Shown one piece after another: positions 52,725-64,000 of a stretch of 64,000 nucleotides of DNA. The notes beneath the pieces are model-generated. The model ran no database searches, was not told where the DNA came from, and saw only the letters and a list, made by a program, of their open reading frames with translations. A program made the translations under genes and the position numbers. How positions within the stretch are numbered: the stretch's first letter is position 1; every line of letters begins with the position of its first letter. The stretch comes from Muscardinus avellanarius (Eukaryota; Chordata; Mammalia; Rodentia; Gliridae), in contig OY726569.1 in assembly GCA_963383645.1 (NCBI GenBank), forward strand, positions 27,358,554-27,422,553, given 5' to 3'.

Positions 52725-54925
52725 AAAAAATTTTATTGGTGCATCATATTTATATATTATATTGGGGTAAAAAAAGTGTGTGTACATACATGTACACATC
52801 ACTGAGTTAACCCCTACCCAATTCCCACCCTCCCCATCCCTCCTTCCCTTCCTTGGCTTAGTGGTTGACTTCAATATGTTTAAATACCTTGCGTGTTTTA
52901 CTGAATTTACTTCTTCTCCCCTCCCACCCCCTCATTTAGGTTGTCTTGTTTGATCCTCTATAGGATTTCCTTTTTCATTTAGAGTTCCTCCTATGACCTA
53001 TTTCTCCTTAGCTTTCACATATTTGGGAAACCATCTGATTTCTTTTTTGTGACTGAATATAATCTCCCTTAGCATAATGTCCTCCAGTTCCATCCAGTTT
53101 TCTGAAAATGATGTAATTGAGTTTTTTTATGGCTGAGTAAAATTCCATTGTGTACATATCCCAAAGTTTTGTAATCTATACATCTGTTGATGGACATCTT
53201 GGCTGGTTCCATAGTTTGACTATGGCGAATTGTGCCGCTATAAACATAGATACACTTCATGCCCAGCTGGAGTGATTCTAATTGGTTTGCCTCTGAATGT
53301 CACTTGGCCTTTTATGTTGCAGTTAAGATTCTCTCCTTGGCTTCCACATTGGTCATTTTGACAATTATGTGGCGTGGGGAACCTTTTCTCTGATCCTGTT
53401 TAAAGGGAGTTCTGTAAGTTTCCTGGACCTGTGTATCGGTCTCTTGCTCTATGTTTGGAAAATTTTCTGCTATTTCTTCCTTGAAGAGATTATTGATCCC
53501 TTTGGTTTCACCTTCTTTTCCCTCCTCTATTCTAATTATTCTTAGGTTAGGTCTCTTAAAATGGGCCCATATTTCTTTAATGTCAAATTCCTGCTGTCAG
53601 ATTTTCTTTACTAAATTAGAAACTATGCATTTGTTTTTGAAGTGATCATCTTCTAGGACCGAGATTTCATTCTCCATGTAGTCCAATCGATTGCTTATAC
53701 TTTGAATTGAGGCCTTTACTTCAATGATTGCATTCTTTATGTATTTTAAATTATCTCTAAATTCTTTTCGAAGGTCCTGTATAATTTCTACAGTTATATT
53801 CCTGATTTGATCTTCTGGACATCTCTGAATTTAAGTGTTATTAGGTTCTGATGTTGTGGGGTTGTGGGCATTCATTGTTCCATTGTTATTCCTCTTTCCC
53901 ATGATTTCAGAAGTTTGTGCCTTCTCTGGGTTCTTCCCTGGATCACTACGACTTCACTTAGCGTGCTCTGGATTTCAAGTCTGTTGTAATCTCAGTCCCC
54001 ACTACTCCTTTACTGGGTTGTATCACAAAGTCTCAGACCCAGGGAGTTAATCGAGGCTGTGCAAGACCATGGGGGTACCAGGCTAGGTGTTTTCCCATGG
54101 GAAGCTGCAACTAGGGTGTGCTATCTCTGCCACAGCTACTCCTTCACTGGGTGGGACTGCAAAATCTCAGACTAGGGAGATTATGAAAGCTGCACAAGTC
54201 CCTGGGGGTACAGTACTGAGATTTCTCCTTTAGGGGCCAGAATTTCACTTACGGTTATTGAGTGTTCTGATCGGAAGCTGTCGCGGGCGTGGTGAACTTG
54301 CTGCCACCTCTGGAAGTATGGCACTGCTGCCATGCCCTCGGCTGGTTGAGGCTGGCATATTTCTTTTCTGGTTTTGAGCTCCATTCTGATTCCCTGGAGG
54401 GAGTGAAGAGCTTGGCCACTGGGGCTTTTAGATGTTCTTTGCACTGAAAAAACTGCTGAATTATACCTGAATGATCCACAGCTGCTCACTTCAATTCCTT
54501 ATTTACCTTTCTTCTCTGGAGCCTGCTGGATTGTCGAGTGCACTGATGTGGAGCTGTTGTGGGTGGGGTGAAATCGTCACAGCTGCTGGCAATATAGCAC
54601 TGCTGTTGCACTCTTGGCCGTGACGCTGGGGTATCTCTTTTCTGGTTTAGAACTCTGTTCTGAGTCCCTTTCTTCTCTGGAGCCTGGTGCTGTAAGACAA
54701 GATGGCACCGGCGTGGCTCTGCCACAATAATGTGGGTTGGTTTCTTTTCTGGTCTCTGGTTGTTCTTCTAGTCTTCTTTTTCTCTGTCCCTTGTATTTAC
54801 AGTTTTAATTTCTCTGCTGATGGTGTTTTCTGGTTATGAAAAGTGCTGATTTTGTGGCAATAGAGACCGACTGTTAGTGGGACTCATAAACACTGCTCTT
54901 CTCAGTCGCCATCTTCCCAGAAGTC
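52725..54925 (-). mobile_element. Internally deleted L1 (minus): 3' UTR, ORF2 end, ORF1, 5' UTR
   Basis: On the minus strand: L1 5' end GACTTCTGGGAAGATGGCGA (54925 down), a 5' UTR to about 53900, a decayed ORF1 to about 53265, then a direct jump into the last ~70 codons of ORF2 (53262-53010) and a 3' UTR ending at 52725. About 3.6 kb of ORF2 and the ORF1 C-terminus are missing. The breakpoint lies at 'ATGCCCAGCTGGAGTGATTC' (53256-53275). Its 3' UTR lacks the ~740-bp insert seen in two other copies. Confidence 0.8.
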
Positions 54926-55119
54926 TCTGTTACTGTCTTCTCGAACACACATCACAAAGCTGTCCAGGGCAACGAACGACTCCCTGTAGCCTGACTCCCA
55001 CCTACCCACTTCCGGAGGACCTGACCTCTCCCGTTCAAGGGGGCCCCCTACAATGCCCCCTGAAAGGAGGAAATTGCTTAAGACTTCATTTTTGCCCATT
55101 ATCTCCAAAAGGCTGGGAT
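54926..55119 (+). mobile_element. ERV internal 3' end (plus)
   Basis: GC-rich sequence leading to a purine tract (CCAAAAGGCTGGGA, 55106-55119) just before the LTR. Coding content cannot be assigned. Confidence 0.45.
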
Positions 55120-55650
55120 GATAAGTCAGGTCCCTCCCGTCCTCCATGTGATCTCGCAGCAAATGCAGGAGGCGGAATCCTGGAGGCAGAGAGTCTGCTC
55201 CACGAGAGTCAGAGAAAATCCACATTCCAATGCTTAGTCCCATCCTGAAAATATTGGCCTTAAAATAGAAGTACTTCACCGGGCATGGTGGCGCACACTT
55301 GTAATTCCCGCGCTTGGGAGGCAGAGACAGGAGGATCACACAGCTTCAAAGCAAGCCTCACTGGATTAAGAGATCCTGTTTTCAAAGAAAATATAAAATA
55401 GGTCTGGGAGTGTAGCCTGGAGGTAGAAGGGTTCCATCCCCAGTACCACCAAAAATAGAAGTACTTCCGCCCTTGAACCCAGGTGTGGTTCTGCTGGTCG
55501 AATGGGACTGGACCCGTCTTACAACTGGCCCCTCATCCCCGAGAGGGGAGCTCCTGGCAGGATTAAAGCTGGTTCCATACATCGCTGTGATCACCTCCTC
55601 TCATAACTCACACCACATATACATAGCATTTCTCTGAAGATCTTTCAATT
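55120..55650 (+). mobile_element. LTR of an endogenous retrovirus, copy 2 (plus), split by a SINE
   Basis: Starts TGATAAGTCAGGTCCCTCCC and matches 44927-45245 in order, including CAGGATTAAAGCTG. A SINE with TSDs splits it at 55278-55451. It is ~340 bp without the SINE. Confidence 0.7.
55262..55467 (+). mobile_element. B1-ID SINE subfamily 'B' (plus) with 16-bp TSDs
   Basis: TSD AAAATAGAAGTACTTC at 55262-55277 and 55452-55467. The body starts ACCGGGCATGGTGGCGCACA and ends GGTTCCATCCCCAGTACCACC; the ID part carries a mixed 'A/B' 3' end. Confidence 0.93.
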
Positions 55651-55828
55651 GAGAGACCAAACAAAAGGGTAATCAGCACTAAAGAAGCTCTGGAGGCACA
55701 AACCAAGGACAAATAACCTTTTTAGAAAAATTATACCACAGAGCTTATCAAACTTAGAAAATGAGATGGACATTCACATAGAGGAAATATTCAGAACTCC
55801 AAAGAGACAAGAACAAAATAGGACTTCT

Positions 55829-56220
55829 CGCTGGGCATGGTGGTGCATGCTTGTAATCCCTGCACTTGGGAGGTAAAGACAGGAGGATCACACAGGTTCA
55901 AAGTCAGCCTCGCTGACTTAAGAGACCCTGTTTCCAAATAAAAAATATGAAATAAGTCTGGAGGCCGGGCATGGTGGCGCACACTTTTAATCCTCACGCT
56001 TGGGAGGCAGAGACAGGAGGATCACACAGGTTCAAAGCCAGCCCCGCTGGCTTAAGAGACCCTGTTTCAAAAAATAAAATAGGTCTGGGAGTGTAGCCTA
56101 GAGATAGAAGGGTTTCCAGGAACTCCAGTACCACCAAAAAATAAAATATTAAAAAAAAAAGGTCTGGGAGTGTAGCCCGGTGAAAGAAGGGTTCCATTCC
56201 CAGTACCACCCCCCCCAAAA
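55829..56220 (+). mobile_element. Nested pair of B1-ID SINEs, subfamily 'B' (plus)
   Basis: The outer copy starts GCTGGGCATGGTGGTGCATG and breaks at 55962. A full second copy (55963-56155, GGCCGGGCATGGTGGCGCAC) follows, then the outer ID part resumes (56160-56213, GGTCTGGGAGTGTAGCCCGG). Confidence 0.82.
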
Positions 56221-56293
56221 AAAAAACTTCTCTTTGTCACAATATAATCAAAATGAACTTAATATGAAGGTCAAGAATAGAATCCTGAAAGCA

Positions 56294-56478
56294 TTGCCGC
56301 TTGTGGTGGCGCACGCTTGTAATCCCCGCGCTTGGGAGATGGAGACAGGAGGATTGCGCATGTTCGAAGCCAGCCTCGCTGTCTTAAGAGACTTTGTTTT
56401 CAAATAAAAATATAAAAATAGGTCTGGGCATGTATCCTGGGAATAGAAGGGTTTCCAGGAACACCAGTACCACCCAAA
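56294..56478 (+). mobile_element. B1-ID SINE subfamily 'B' (plus)
   Basis: CGCTTGTGGTGGCGCACGCT, 'GCTGTCTTAAGAGACTTTGTT' and GGGTTTCCAGGAACACCAGT. Confidence 0.87.
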
Positions 56479-58230
56479 ACAAAAAAGAATATAAAAGTAT
56501 CAAGAGAGAAAGATATATCACATTCAGAGTCAAATCAGTAAGATTTACACAATATTTCTTAACCCAAACTCTAAAAGTTAGGAGGGCTTGGAATAAAGGG
56601 CTCCAAGTCCAAAAGAAAAATATTTCCAACCAAGATTGCTATACCAGCAAAGCTATCTTTCAAAATTGACAAAGAAATAAAAAAATTTCAAGATAAGTAG
56701 AAACTAAAAGAACTCATGACTACTAATTGAGCTCTACAAAAAACACTTAAATAACACACAAAAACGAAAGGAAAAATAATTCTCAGAGCCAGAGAAGGGA
56801 AGAATTCCATTAGAAGAGAAACTAAAGAAGAAGACCAAATTAAGGAGAAGTAGACCAAAGATATAATTCCAAATGTTAGAAGAATATCTCTATATTAACT
56901 CTGAATGTAAATAGTCTCAACTCCCCAAATAAGGCACACTGGCAACGTGATTTAAAAATGAAAATTCAACTACATGTTATTCACCTTCTAGGCGAAGATA
57001 TTCACAGGATAAAGATGACAAAATGGAAAAAGTTATTCTGTGCAATGGAAGACGAAAAGCAAGCAAAGGTAACTACCATCAATGCCAACAAAGCAGACTT
57101 CAAGCCAAAACATAGAAGAGAAAAACAGGGTCACTTCTTACTGAAAAGGGAACAACTGATCAAAAATACATAATAATATAAACATTTATGTTCCAAACAG
57201 TGGCATGCCCACTTATTTAATAAAAACAGTATTTGACATTAATACTAATTAAATAATAATTAAAGAGATTGGTACTATAATTTAAAAAAAACTTTCTAAC
57301 CACAGCAAAACAGCCCAGGACCAAACAGATTTCCAGCCTAAATGCTACGAGAACTTTATAGAACTACAAGAACTTTTTACAAGAATCTTTTTACAAGGAT
57401 CTTTTAAATTCTACAAGAACTTTAAAGAATGAATTGTCAATTCTCCTGAAACTATTCCATGAAATAGAAAATAAAAAAGGGGGAGGATACTTCCAAACTC
57501 ATTTTATAAAGTCACTATCACCTCAACATCAAAACTAAATAAGATAACTCAAGGAAAAAAAATTAAAGGCCAATGTCTTTGGTGAACAAACACATAAAAG
57601 ATCTTAATACTAGCAATTTGTATTTCAAACCACATCAAGAAGACTGCAGCATCAACAAGTTGCTTTCATTCCAGGAATGCAAGTTTGTTTCAACATACAA
57701 AAGTCAAGAAATAGAATTCATCACATAAGCAGAATCAAGGACCACAATCAAACAATCATATTAAGAGATGCAGAAAAGCATTTGTCAAAATCTAACACAA
57801 ATTCACGTTCAAAACACTGAAGAAATTAGGAATGGAAGGAACTTACCTCTACATCAAAAAGGATATATATGATAAATCCAAAGCCAACATCATGCTGATG
57901 CATTCATAAGGAAACTGAAAGCATTTCCTCTTAAATCAGGAACAAGACAAGGATGCCCACTATCACGACTCCTATTCAATGTAGTACTTGAAATTCTAGC
58001 CAGGTCAATAGGCCATAGATGAAACCTAAAGGGATAAAACAGAAAAGCAGTGAACTTATTTGTTTGCATATGATATGATTCTATATTTAGAAGATTCCCA
58101 CCCTCCAAAAAACCCTCAACCAGAAGACTCCTAGAGCTAATAACCAAATTAAGTCAGCTCACAAAATTTGAAAAAATTTGAGGAAATTAGAAAACAATTC
58201 TACTCAAAAATACTTAGGAATAAATTTTAA

Positions 58231-58444
58231 AAAGGAAGTAAAAGCCAGGCATGGTGGTGCACACTTGTAATCCCCACGCCTGGGAGGCAGAGACAAGAGG
58301 ATCGCTCAGGTTTGAAGCCAGCCGCGCTGGCTTAAGAGACCCTGTTTACAAATAATAAAGTATAAAAATAGTTCTTGGAGTATAGCTCGGAGGTAGAAGG
58401 GTTTCCAGGAACCCCAGTACCACCCCAAAAAAAGGAAGTAAAAG
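58231..58444 (+). mobile_element. B1-ID SINE subfamily 'B' (plus) with 14-bp TSDs
   Basis: TSD AAAGGAAGTAAAAG at 58231-58244 and 58431-58444. The body runs CCAGGCATGGTGGTGCACAC to GGGTTTCCAGGAACCCCAGT and CACC. It inserts into old L1 ORF2. Confidence 0.94.
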
Positions 58445-59154
58445 ATTTCTACAATAAAAATTATAGAACACTAAAGAAAGAAGTTGAAGAAGACCTTAGA
58501 AAATGAAAAGACCTTCCATATTTTTGGATAGTTAAAGTAAAATAAATACTGTCAAAATAGTCATACTACCCAAAGTAATCTACAAATTCAATACAATTCC
58601 TATTAAAAAAACCAATGTTATTTTTCCAGAGCTAGAAATAAAGTCCTAAAATTCATATGAAAGACCCAGAATATCCATAGCATTTTGAGCAATCTGAACC
58701 ATGCTGGAGGCATAGCAATACCTGACTTCAAATTATTGTATGAAGTCCCACTAGTATCCTTTGTGTCTCCTAGTTTAGGCATATTAGAGGAAACATATGT
58801 ACCTTCTCCTTATATAGTTTAAATGTATACTATTTATGTTCAATTAAAAAATTGTTAAAAAATAAATAAATACAAAAAATTATTGTATAAAGCTATAGTA
58901 ACAAAAACAACATGGTATTGGCACAAAAAATACAAGAAGATACCAATGGAATATAATAGAAGATAAAGAGACAAATCCTCACAGTTATAGTCAGTTGATT
59001 TTGACATAGAAGCCAAAAACATATGCTGGAGAAAAGACAGCATTTTTAACAAACACTGCTGTGGAAACTCGATGTTCTTATGCAGAATGAAGTTAGACCC
59101 ATTTCTCTTACCCAGCAGAAAACTCAACTCCAAGTGGTTCAAAGAGCTAGCAAG

Positions 59155-59381
59155 TAGCCGGGAATGGTGGCGCATGCTTGTAATTCCAGCATTTGGGAGG
59201 CTGAGACCTGAGGATCGTGGTTCCTGGACAGCCTCAGCTACTTAGTGAGGCCCTTTGCAACTCAGTGAGACCTGGTTTCAAAATAAAGAATAAAAAATAG
59301 TGCAGGGGGTGAAGCTCGGAGGTCGAATGCCCCTGGATTCCATCCCCAGACCCGCAAAAAAAAAAAAAAAAAAAAAAAAAA
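59155..59381 (+). mobile_element. B1-ID SINE subfamily 'A' (plus), young-looking
   Basis: AGCCGGGAATGGTGGCGCAT, 'CAGCTACTTAGTGAGGCCCT', GGGGGTGAAGCTCGGAGG, GGATTCCATCCCCAGACCCG and a long A tail (59355-59380). Flanks AGAGCTAGCAA and AGAGCAAGCAA form an imperfect TSD. Confidence 0.9.
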
Positions 59382-60492
59382 GAGCAAGCAATTATACCAA
59401 AAACAAGAAGCTTACTAGATGAAAACACAGGGCCAACTCTCCAATATTGGTAGAGATTTCCTTAGCAAAATCTCCAAAGCTTAGGAAAGAAAATCAAGAA
59501 TCAGTAAGTGGATGGCATCAAATTAAAATACTTATGCAGAGCAAAGGAAACAAATAAATGAAAAAGTGTTCAACATCACTAAAAATTAGGGAAATGCAAA
59601 TCAAAAGTACCCTGAGATCTCGGGTGACTCGAATGAGATGGCAGCCATCAAAATTACAAACAATAAATGCTGATGAGGAGATGGGGAAATAGGAGCTCTT
59701 ATACACTGTTGATGGGATTGTAAATGAGTACAACCACTATGGAGATGAGTATGGAGGTTCTTCAAAAGACTAGGAATGGATCCACTATGAGACCCAGCTA
59801 TATCACTCCTAGGTATCTTTCCAAAAGAATTAAAGGTAGAATGCTATAGCGATACATGCATATCCGTGTTTATAGTAGCACAATTCACAGTAATCAAATT
59901 CTGGGGCCAACCTAGGTGTCCATCAACAGGTGAATAAAGAAAATGTATTATATAGACAATGGAATTTTACTCACCCATAAAGAACAAAACCATGTCATTA
60001 CAGGCAAATGGATGGAACTAAATATGTTAAGTGAGTTCAGCCAGTCTCAGAAAGTCAAGGGTCTCATTTTTTCTCACATATGTAGAAGCTAGAGAGAAAA
60101 AGGGAAACAAAGGGAACTTCATATCATTGAGGATTCCAAGTACAATACCGGGAGGCAATTAGGGGACTTAGGTTGGGAAGGAAAACAGAGGATTGAGGAA
60201 GCAAACAGTTCAAATAATGTTATGTCTATATATAAGGGTATTGCTATCAAGTTCACTCATGCTTACTGGGAGAAGTGGAGAGTGTGGTAGGGTACAGAAC
60301 AAAATACAGCAACTGATGTGTCATTTATGTTTATATCACTTAAAATCTATGTGAGACATGAGAGAGTATGTATATGTATATAAAAGTCACCAATAGAAGT
60401 ACAATAAAATAAAAATATGTGAAGAAAAAGAGATTTAGGAACACTGGAGATGGAGACAAAGGCAACATTTTCTGTGACATCTTCAAAACTGA

Positions 60493-60580
60493 TTTTTTTT
60501 TTTTTTTCGGTACTGAGGATTGAGTTCAGGGGCAGTCTACCTCTGAGCCACACTCCTCGGCCCTATTTTTATTTTTTAAG
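60493..60580 (-). mobile_element. ID part of a B1-ID SINE (minus), truncated
   Basis: T run, CGGTACTGAGGATTGAGTTC, reversed ID part and the start of the linker only. Confidence 0.72.
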
Positions 60581-60606
60581 TTTTTATTGGTGCATTGTAG
60601 AAATCT

Positions 60607-60943
60607 TTTTTTTTTTCAGTACTGGGGATGGAGCCTAGAGGCATTCCACCTCTTAGCTATATCCCCAGCCCTGTTTCTTATTCTTCATTTTTAAAACAGG
60701 GTCTCACTGAATTGCAAAGGGCCGAAGTAGCTGAGACTGTCCACGAATCTTTATCCTCCTGTCTCAACTTCCTAAATGCTAGGATTACACGCATGTGCCA
60801 CCACACCAAGCTTATTGTTTATTTTGAAACAGGGTCTAAATTTTGGAGGGCCTAAAGTAACTGAGGCTGGCCCTGAACCTGAGAGCCTCCTGTCTTAGCC
60901 TCCCAAGTCCTGGGATTACAAGTGTGCAGCAACATGCCTGACT
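60607..60943 (-). mobile_element. B1-ID SINE subfamily 'A' (minus) plus an adjacent partial copy
   Basis: A full copy at 60607-60812 (CAGTACTGGGGATGGAGCCT...CCACACCAAGCT) is followed at once by the linker and reversed B1 of a second copy (60815-60943, TTTTGAAACAGGGTCTAAAT...). This may be another nested pair. Confidence 0.8.
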
Positions 60944-61243
60944 CAGCAAGGGATAACTTTTTGAAATAGTGGAGTAGTGGAGAGTTCAATTGTATACATA
61001 TATACCTGGTTATCGCTGAGTTCAGTTTGGGAGAATCTAATTTGCAAGCATCTGCCTAGTAGGGGGAGAAGCTGTCATTGAATGTTCAGTGTTTCTAAGA
61101 CTCGTGATTTTTAAATTTATTTTTATTAGATTTATATTTTTTAAAAATTTAGTATTATTTTGTTCAAGCACTTTTTAAAAAAAAATGGCCTGGCTTAGGA
61201 ACCAACCAACATAAAACAGTAATCATAGAAAACACTAACTAGT
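60944..61243. other. No gene or clear repeat recognised
   Basis: A/T-rich spacer between SINEs and the right-edge L1. Confidence 0.4.
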
Positions 61244-64000
61244 CTTTTTTCTTTTTTTTTTTTTTTTTTAATTTATTTTTTATTGGTGCAATGTATTCAT
61301 ACATCATAGTGGTATAAAGAAAATACTTTTGTAGACATACATGCACATATCGCCCAGTTAGCCCCTACCCAATCCCCACCCCATTCCCTCCCCATCCCTC
61401 CTTCCCATGCTTGGCTTAGTAGTTGACATCTAGTATTATAGCAATTTATACAATATTAACATTGATAATCTCACATAACAGTTTCATTTGTCTGGTACCA
61501 AACTCTTGATGACTTAAAGGTAACATTTCAATATTTCTTTTTGCTTTCTTTCTTACCAGAGAATATTTTTTTCTTTTTTTTTTTTTTAGGTAAAACTATC
61601 ATACATTTATTAATTTATTTTTCAGAAAAAATCTATCCTGATATGAAATATGGACTCTAGATACCCAAAACAATCTCAAAGAAGAACAAAGCTAGAAGAT
61701 GTATATTTTCTGATTTCAAACCATATAAAGCTACAATAATTGAAACAGTGTAGTACTGTTCTAAAGGCAGATATATAAACCATTGGAGCTAAATAAAAGC
61801 CTAGAGATAAATTCTTCCAAACATTGACAAGTTATTTTTGACAAGGTTTCCATGACGTTTTGGTGGAGGAAATACTAGTCTTTTAACCAAATATTGTTGA
61901 AAAATAATAATAAATGAAAAAGAATAAAATTGGACCGTTACCTAACACATATACAAATATTAACTCAAAATAGATAAAAGACCTAAATATAAATCTTAAT
62001 ACTATAAGCTTTTAGAAGAAAATCTGGGTTATAAAACCTCACAACATTGAAATTGGAAGTGATTTCTTGGATATGATTTCAATTGCACAGGCAACAAAAG
62101 GGTAAATAAACTCCCTAAAAAATAAAAAAAATATTGTATATCCAAAGACAATGTAAACAGAGTTAAAAGTATGACCCATTTCTCCCTAACTCTCACATAT
62201 TAGGGAAAGCATCTGATTTCTTATTTTTTGTGCCTGACTAATCTCACTTAGCATAATGTCCTCCAGTTCCATCCATTTCCCTGAAAATGATGTAATTGAG
62301 TTTTTTTTGATGGCTGAGTAAAATTCCATTGTGTACATATCCCACAGTTTTGTAATCCATTCGTCTGTTGATGGACATCTTGGCTGGTTCCATAGTTTGG
62401 CTATGGTGAATTGTGCAGCTATGAACATAGATACACATGGATTAGTTTGGTAGTTTGGTTTCTTTTCTTTTGGGTAGATACCCAACAGTGGTATTGCTGG
62501 ATCAAATGGTAGATTTGTTCCCATTCTTCTGAGGATTCTCCATACTGTTTTCCAAAGTGGTTGCACTAATTTGCAATCCCACCAACAATGTCTTAGAGTT
62601 CCCACTTCTCCACATCCTCGCCAGCATCTGTTGTTGTTCGTGTTTTGAATGATGGCCATTCTAGTTGGAGTTAGGTGAAATCTCAGGGTAGTTTTGATTT
62701 GCATCTCTCTGATTGCCAGTGATGTTGAGCATTTTTTCATGCATTTATTGGCCATTTGAATTTCTTCTTTTGTGAAGTGTCTATTTAGTTCATTTGCCCA
62801 TTTTGTTATTGGATGTTTTGTTTTCTTAGTGTTGAGTTTCTTGAGTTCTCTGTATATTCTAGATATTAGTCCTCTATCAGTGGTGTAGGTGGCAAAAATC
62901 TTCTCCCATTCTGTTGGCTCTCGATTGAGATTCTTGATAGTTTCCTTTGCTGAACAGAAGCTCTTCAGTTTCATGCAATCCCATGTATTGATTCTCCTTT
63001 TAATTTGCTGTGCCTTTGGGGTCTTGTTGAGGAAATGTTTGTCTGTGCCTATGTGTTGTAGTGTTGGACCTATGCCCTCTTCAAGGAGCTTCAAAGTCTC
63101 TGGTTTAATTTCCAAGTCTTTGATCCATCGTGAGTTGACTTTTGTACAGGGTGAAAAAGTGGGATTAACATCCAATTTTCTGCATATGGTTAACCAGTTT
63201 TGCCAACACCATTTGTTGAAGAGGCTATCTTTTTTCCAGTGTATGTTTTTGGCCTCTTTGTCAAAAATCAATTGGCTGAAAGTGTGTGGACTTGTTTCTG
63301 GGTCTTCTATTCTGCTCCACTGGTCTATATATCTGTTCTTTTGCCAGTACCATGCTGTTTTTATTACAATGGCTTTGTAGTATAGTTTAAAGTCAGGTAT
63401 TGTGATTCCTCCTGCATGGTTTTTGTTGCTGAGAACTACCTTGGCTATTCTGGGCTTTTTGTTATTCCAGATAAATTTAAGGACTGATTTTTCTATGTCT
63501 GTGAGGAATGATCTTGGTAGTTTAATGGGCATTGCATTAAATCTGTAGATCACTTTTGGGAGGATGGCCATTTTAATGATATTTATTCTGCCAATCCATG
63601 AACATGGAAGGTCTTTCCATCTTCTAAGATCTTCTTCGATTTCTTTTTTCAGTGTTTTATAATTTTCTTTGTAGAGATCTTTTACCTCCTTGGTCAAGTT
63701 TATTCCTAGGTATTTTATTTTTTTGTGGGAGATCCTGAGTGGAAGTGTTTTCTGAATTTCTTTTTCAGTGGATTTATGGTTGGTGTACAGGAAAGCTTCT
63801 GATTTTTTAAGATTGATTTTGTATCCAGATACTTTGCTGAATTTGTTGATCAGTTCTATAAGCCTTTTGGTTGAGTTTGTTGGGTTTTCTAAATATAGTA
63901 TCATGTCATCTGCAAATAGTGAAAGCTTAAGTTCTTCTTTTCCTATTTGTACTCCTTTGATTTCCTTTTCTTGCCTTATTGCTCTGGCTAGAGTCTCTAG
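61244..64000 (-). mobile_element. 3' half of a young L1 (minus), continues past the right edge
   Basis: The A tail (T run 61253-61270) and L1 3' UTR end (61271-61430) are followed by a ~740-bp insert (about 61433-62168) shared with the half-L1 at 21908-22674. The last 16 bases before the ORF2 stop codon come next, then ORF2 open to the edge. The intact frame and long tail suggest a young, perhaps full-length copy. Confidence 0.88.
62186..64000 (-). CDS. L1 ORF2p, C-terminal part of reverse transcriptase to end (partial, intact)
   Basis: The L1 endonuclease/reverse transcriptase that copies L1 and SINE RNA at nicked genomic DNA. 604 codons are visible without a stop, from [16 protein letters not shown] at the edge. 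The catalytic FADD motif lies at 63916-63905, followed by the RT thumb and the C-terminal segment with a CX3CX7HX4C cysteine motif (CWRGC...HCWWDC, about 62625-62570), the conserved zinc-knuckle-like signature of L1 ORF2p. It ends LICES-TAG. The endonuclease and RT N-part lie outside the window. Confidence 0.94.
   Translation of the reverse strand, partial: LETLARAIRQEKEIKGVQIGKEELKLSLFADDMILYLENPTNSTKRLIELINKFSKVSGYKINLKKSEAFLYTNHKSTEKEIQKTLPLRISHKKIKYLGINLTKEVKDLYKENYKTLKKEIEEDLRRWKDLPCSWIGRINIIKMAILPKVIYRFNAMPIKLPRSFLTDIEKSVLKFIWNNKKPRIAKVVLSNKNHAGGITIPDFKLYYKAIVIKTAWYWQKNRYIDQWSRIEDPETSPHTFSQLIFDKEAKNIHWKKDSLFNKWCWQNWLTICRKLDVNPTFSPCTKVNSRWIKDLEIKPETLKLLEEGIGPTLQHIGTDKHFLNKTPKAQQIKRRINTWDCMKLKSFCSAKETIKNLNREPTEWEKIFATYTTDRGLISRIYRELKKLNTKKTKHPITKWANELNRHFTKEEIQMANKCMKKCSTSLAIREMQIKTTLRFHLTPTRMAIIQNTNNNRCWRGCGEVGTLRHCWWDCKLVQPLWKTVWRILRRMGTNLPFDPAIPLLGIYPKEKKPNYQTNPCVSMFIAAQFTIAKLWNQPRCPSTDEWITKLWDMYTMEFYSAIKKNSITSFSGKWMELEDIMLSEISQAQKIRNQMLSLICES

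Larger units (their letters stand above)
55651..60345 (+). mobile_element. Old L1 (plus): ORF1 end to 3' UTR, with SINEs
   Basis: ORF1-type sequence near 55650-55810 and 56490-56720, ORF2 endonuclease at 56930-57180 (frame 56958-57173 with EDIHRIKMTKWKKLFCAMED-type text), reverse transcriptase about 57600-58150, the C-terminal part to about 59950 and a 3' UTR to about 60345. All frames are broken. Six SINE insertions at 55829-56478, 58245-58430 and 59155-59381 interrupt it. Confidence 0.72.

Noticed and set aside
54926..54945. A TSD for the deleted L1 at 52725-54925 (CTGTTACTG against CTGTTGACT)
   Set aside because: Too short and imperfect to support.
62889..63380. 163-codon plus-strand frame
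   Set aside because: Antisense shadow of L1 ORF2.

Overview
This is a mammalian nuclear window, most likely from a rodent outside the mouse/rat group. The dominant SINE, in more than 40 copies, is a fused element: a 7SL-derived B1-like left part joined to an ID-like tRNA-derived right part. That architecture is known from squirrels, mountain beaver, dormice and related rodents, so a squirrel-related rodent is my best guess from sequence alone. Coding content is very low and nearly everything is transposon-derived.

Layout. 1-2120: the last three coding exons of a NUT-family gene on the plus strand, entering from the left edge. 2.9-21.6 kb: LINE-1 (L1) relics in both orientations with many SINEs, including one full-length decayed L1 (3450-9637, minus) bounded by target-site duplications (TSDs). 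21.75-24.52 kb: an ORF2-less 'half-L1' with an intact 309-aa ORF1 and a perfect 16-bp TSD. 24.9-31.3 kb: an ancient plus-strand L1 containing a 3.8-kb GC-rich composite element (26279-30118). The composite has a short 5' tandem array, a middle region, a ~1.8-kb array of ~50-bp units, and a 3' end copied from the local L1 3' UTR; it looks like a rodent analogue of SVA-type composite retroposons. 31.4-45.3 kb: MaLR-like LTRs, two L1 halves in opposite orientation, an unidentified LTR-like repeat, and a frameshifted NUDT15 pseudogene on the minus strand that still shows its exon 1/exon 2 boundary. 45.5-55.7 kb: endogenous retroviruses, namely a gag/pol relic of one lineage, then an internally deleted provirus with two ~420-500-bp LTRs (betaretrovirus-like gag/pol, gamma-type env TM), then an internally deleted L1 and an LTR of a third lineage. 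55.7-60.3 kb: an old plus-strand L1. 61.24-64.0 kb: the 3' half of a young-looking minus-strand L1 whose ORF2 is open to the right edge.

How the pieces relate. L1 supplies the machinery. The SINEs, the half-L1 and the composite element all carry signs of L1-mediated insertion (A-rich tails, TSDs, or an L1 3' end). The half-L1 and the young L1 share an unusual ~740-770-bp 3' segment that contains an inverted piece of older L1. This suggests sequence exchange between an ORF1-only element and an autonomous L1. Coordinates of repeats are by eye and accurate to about 5-20 bp unless a TSD is quoted.
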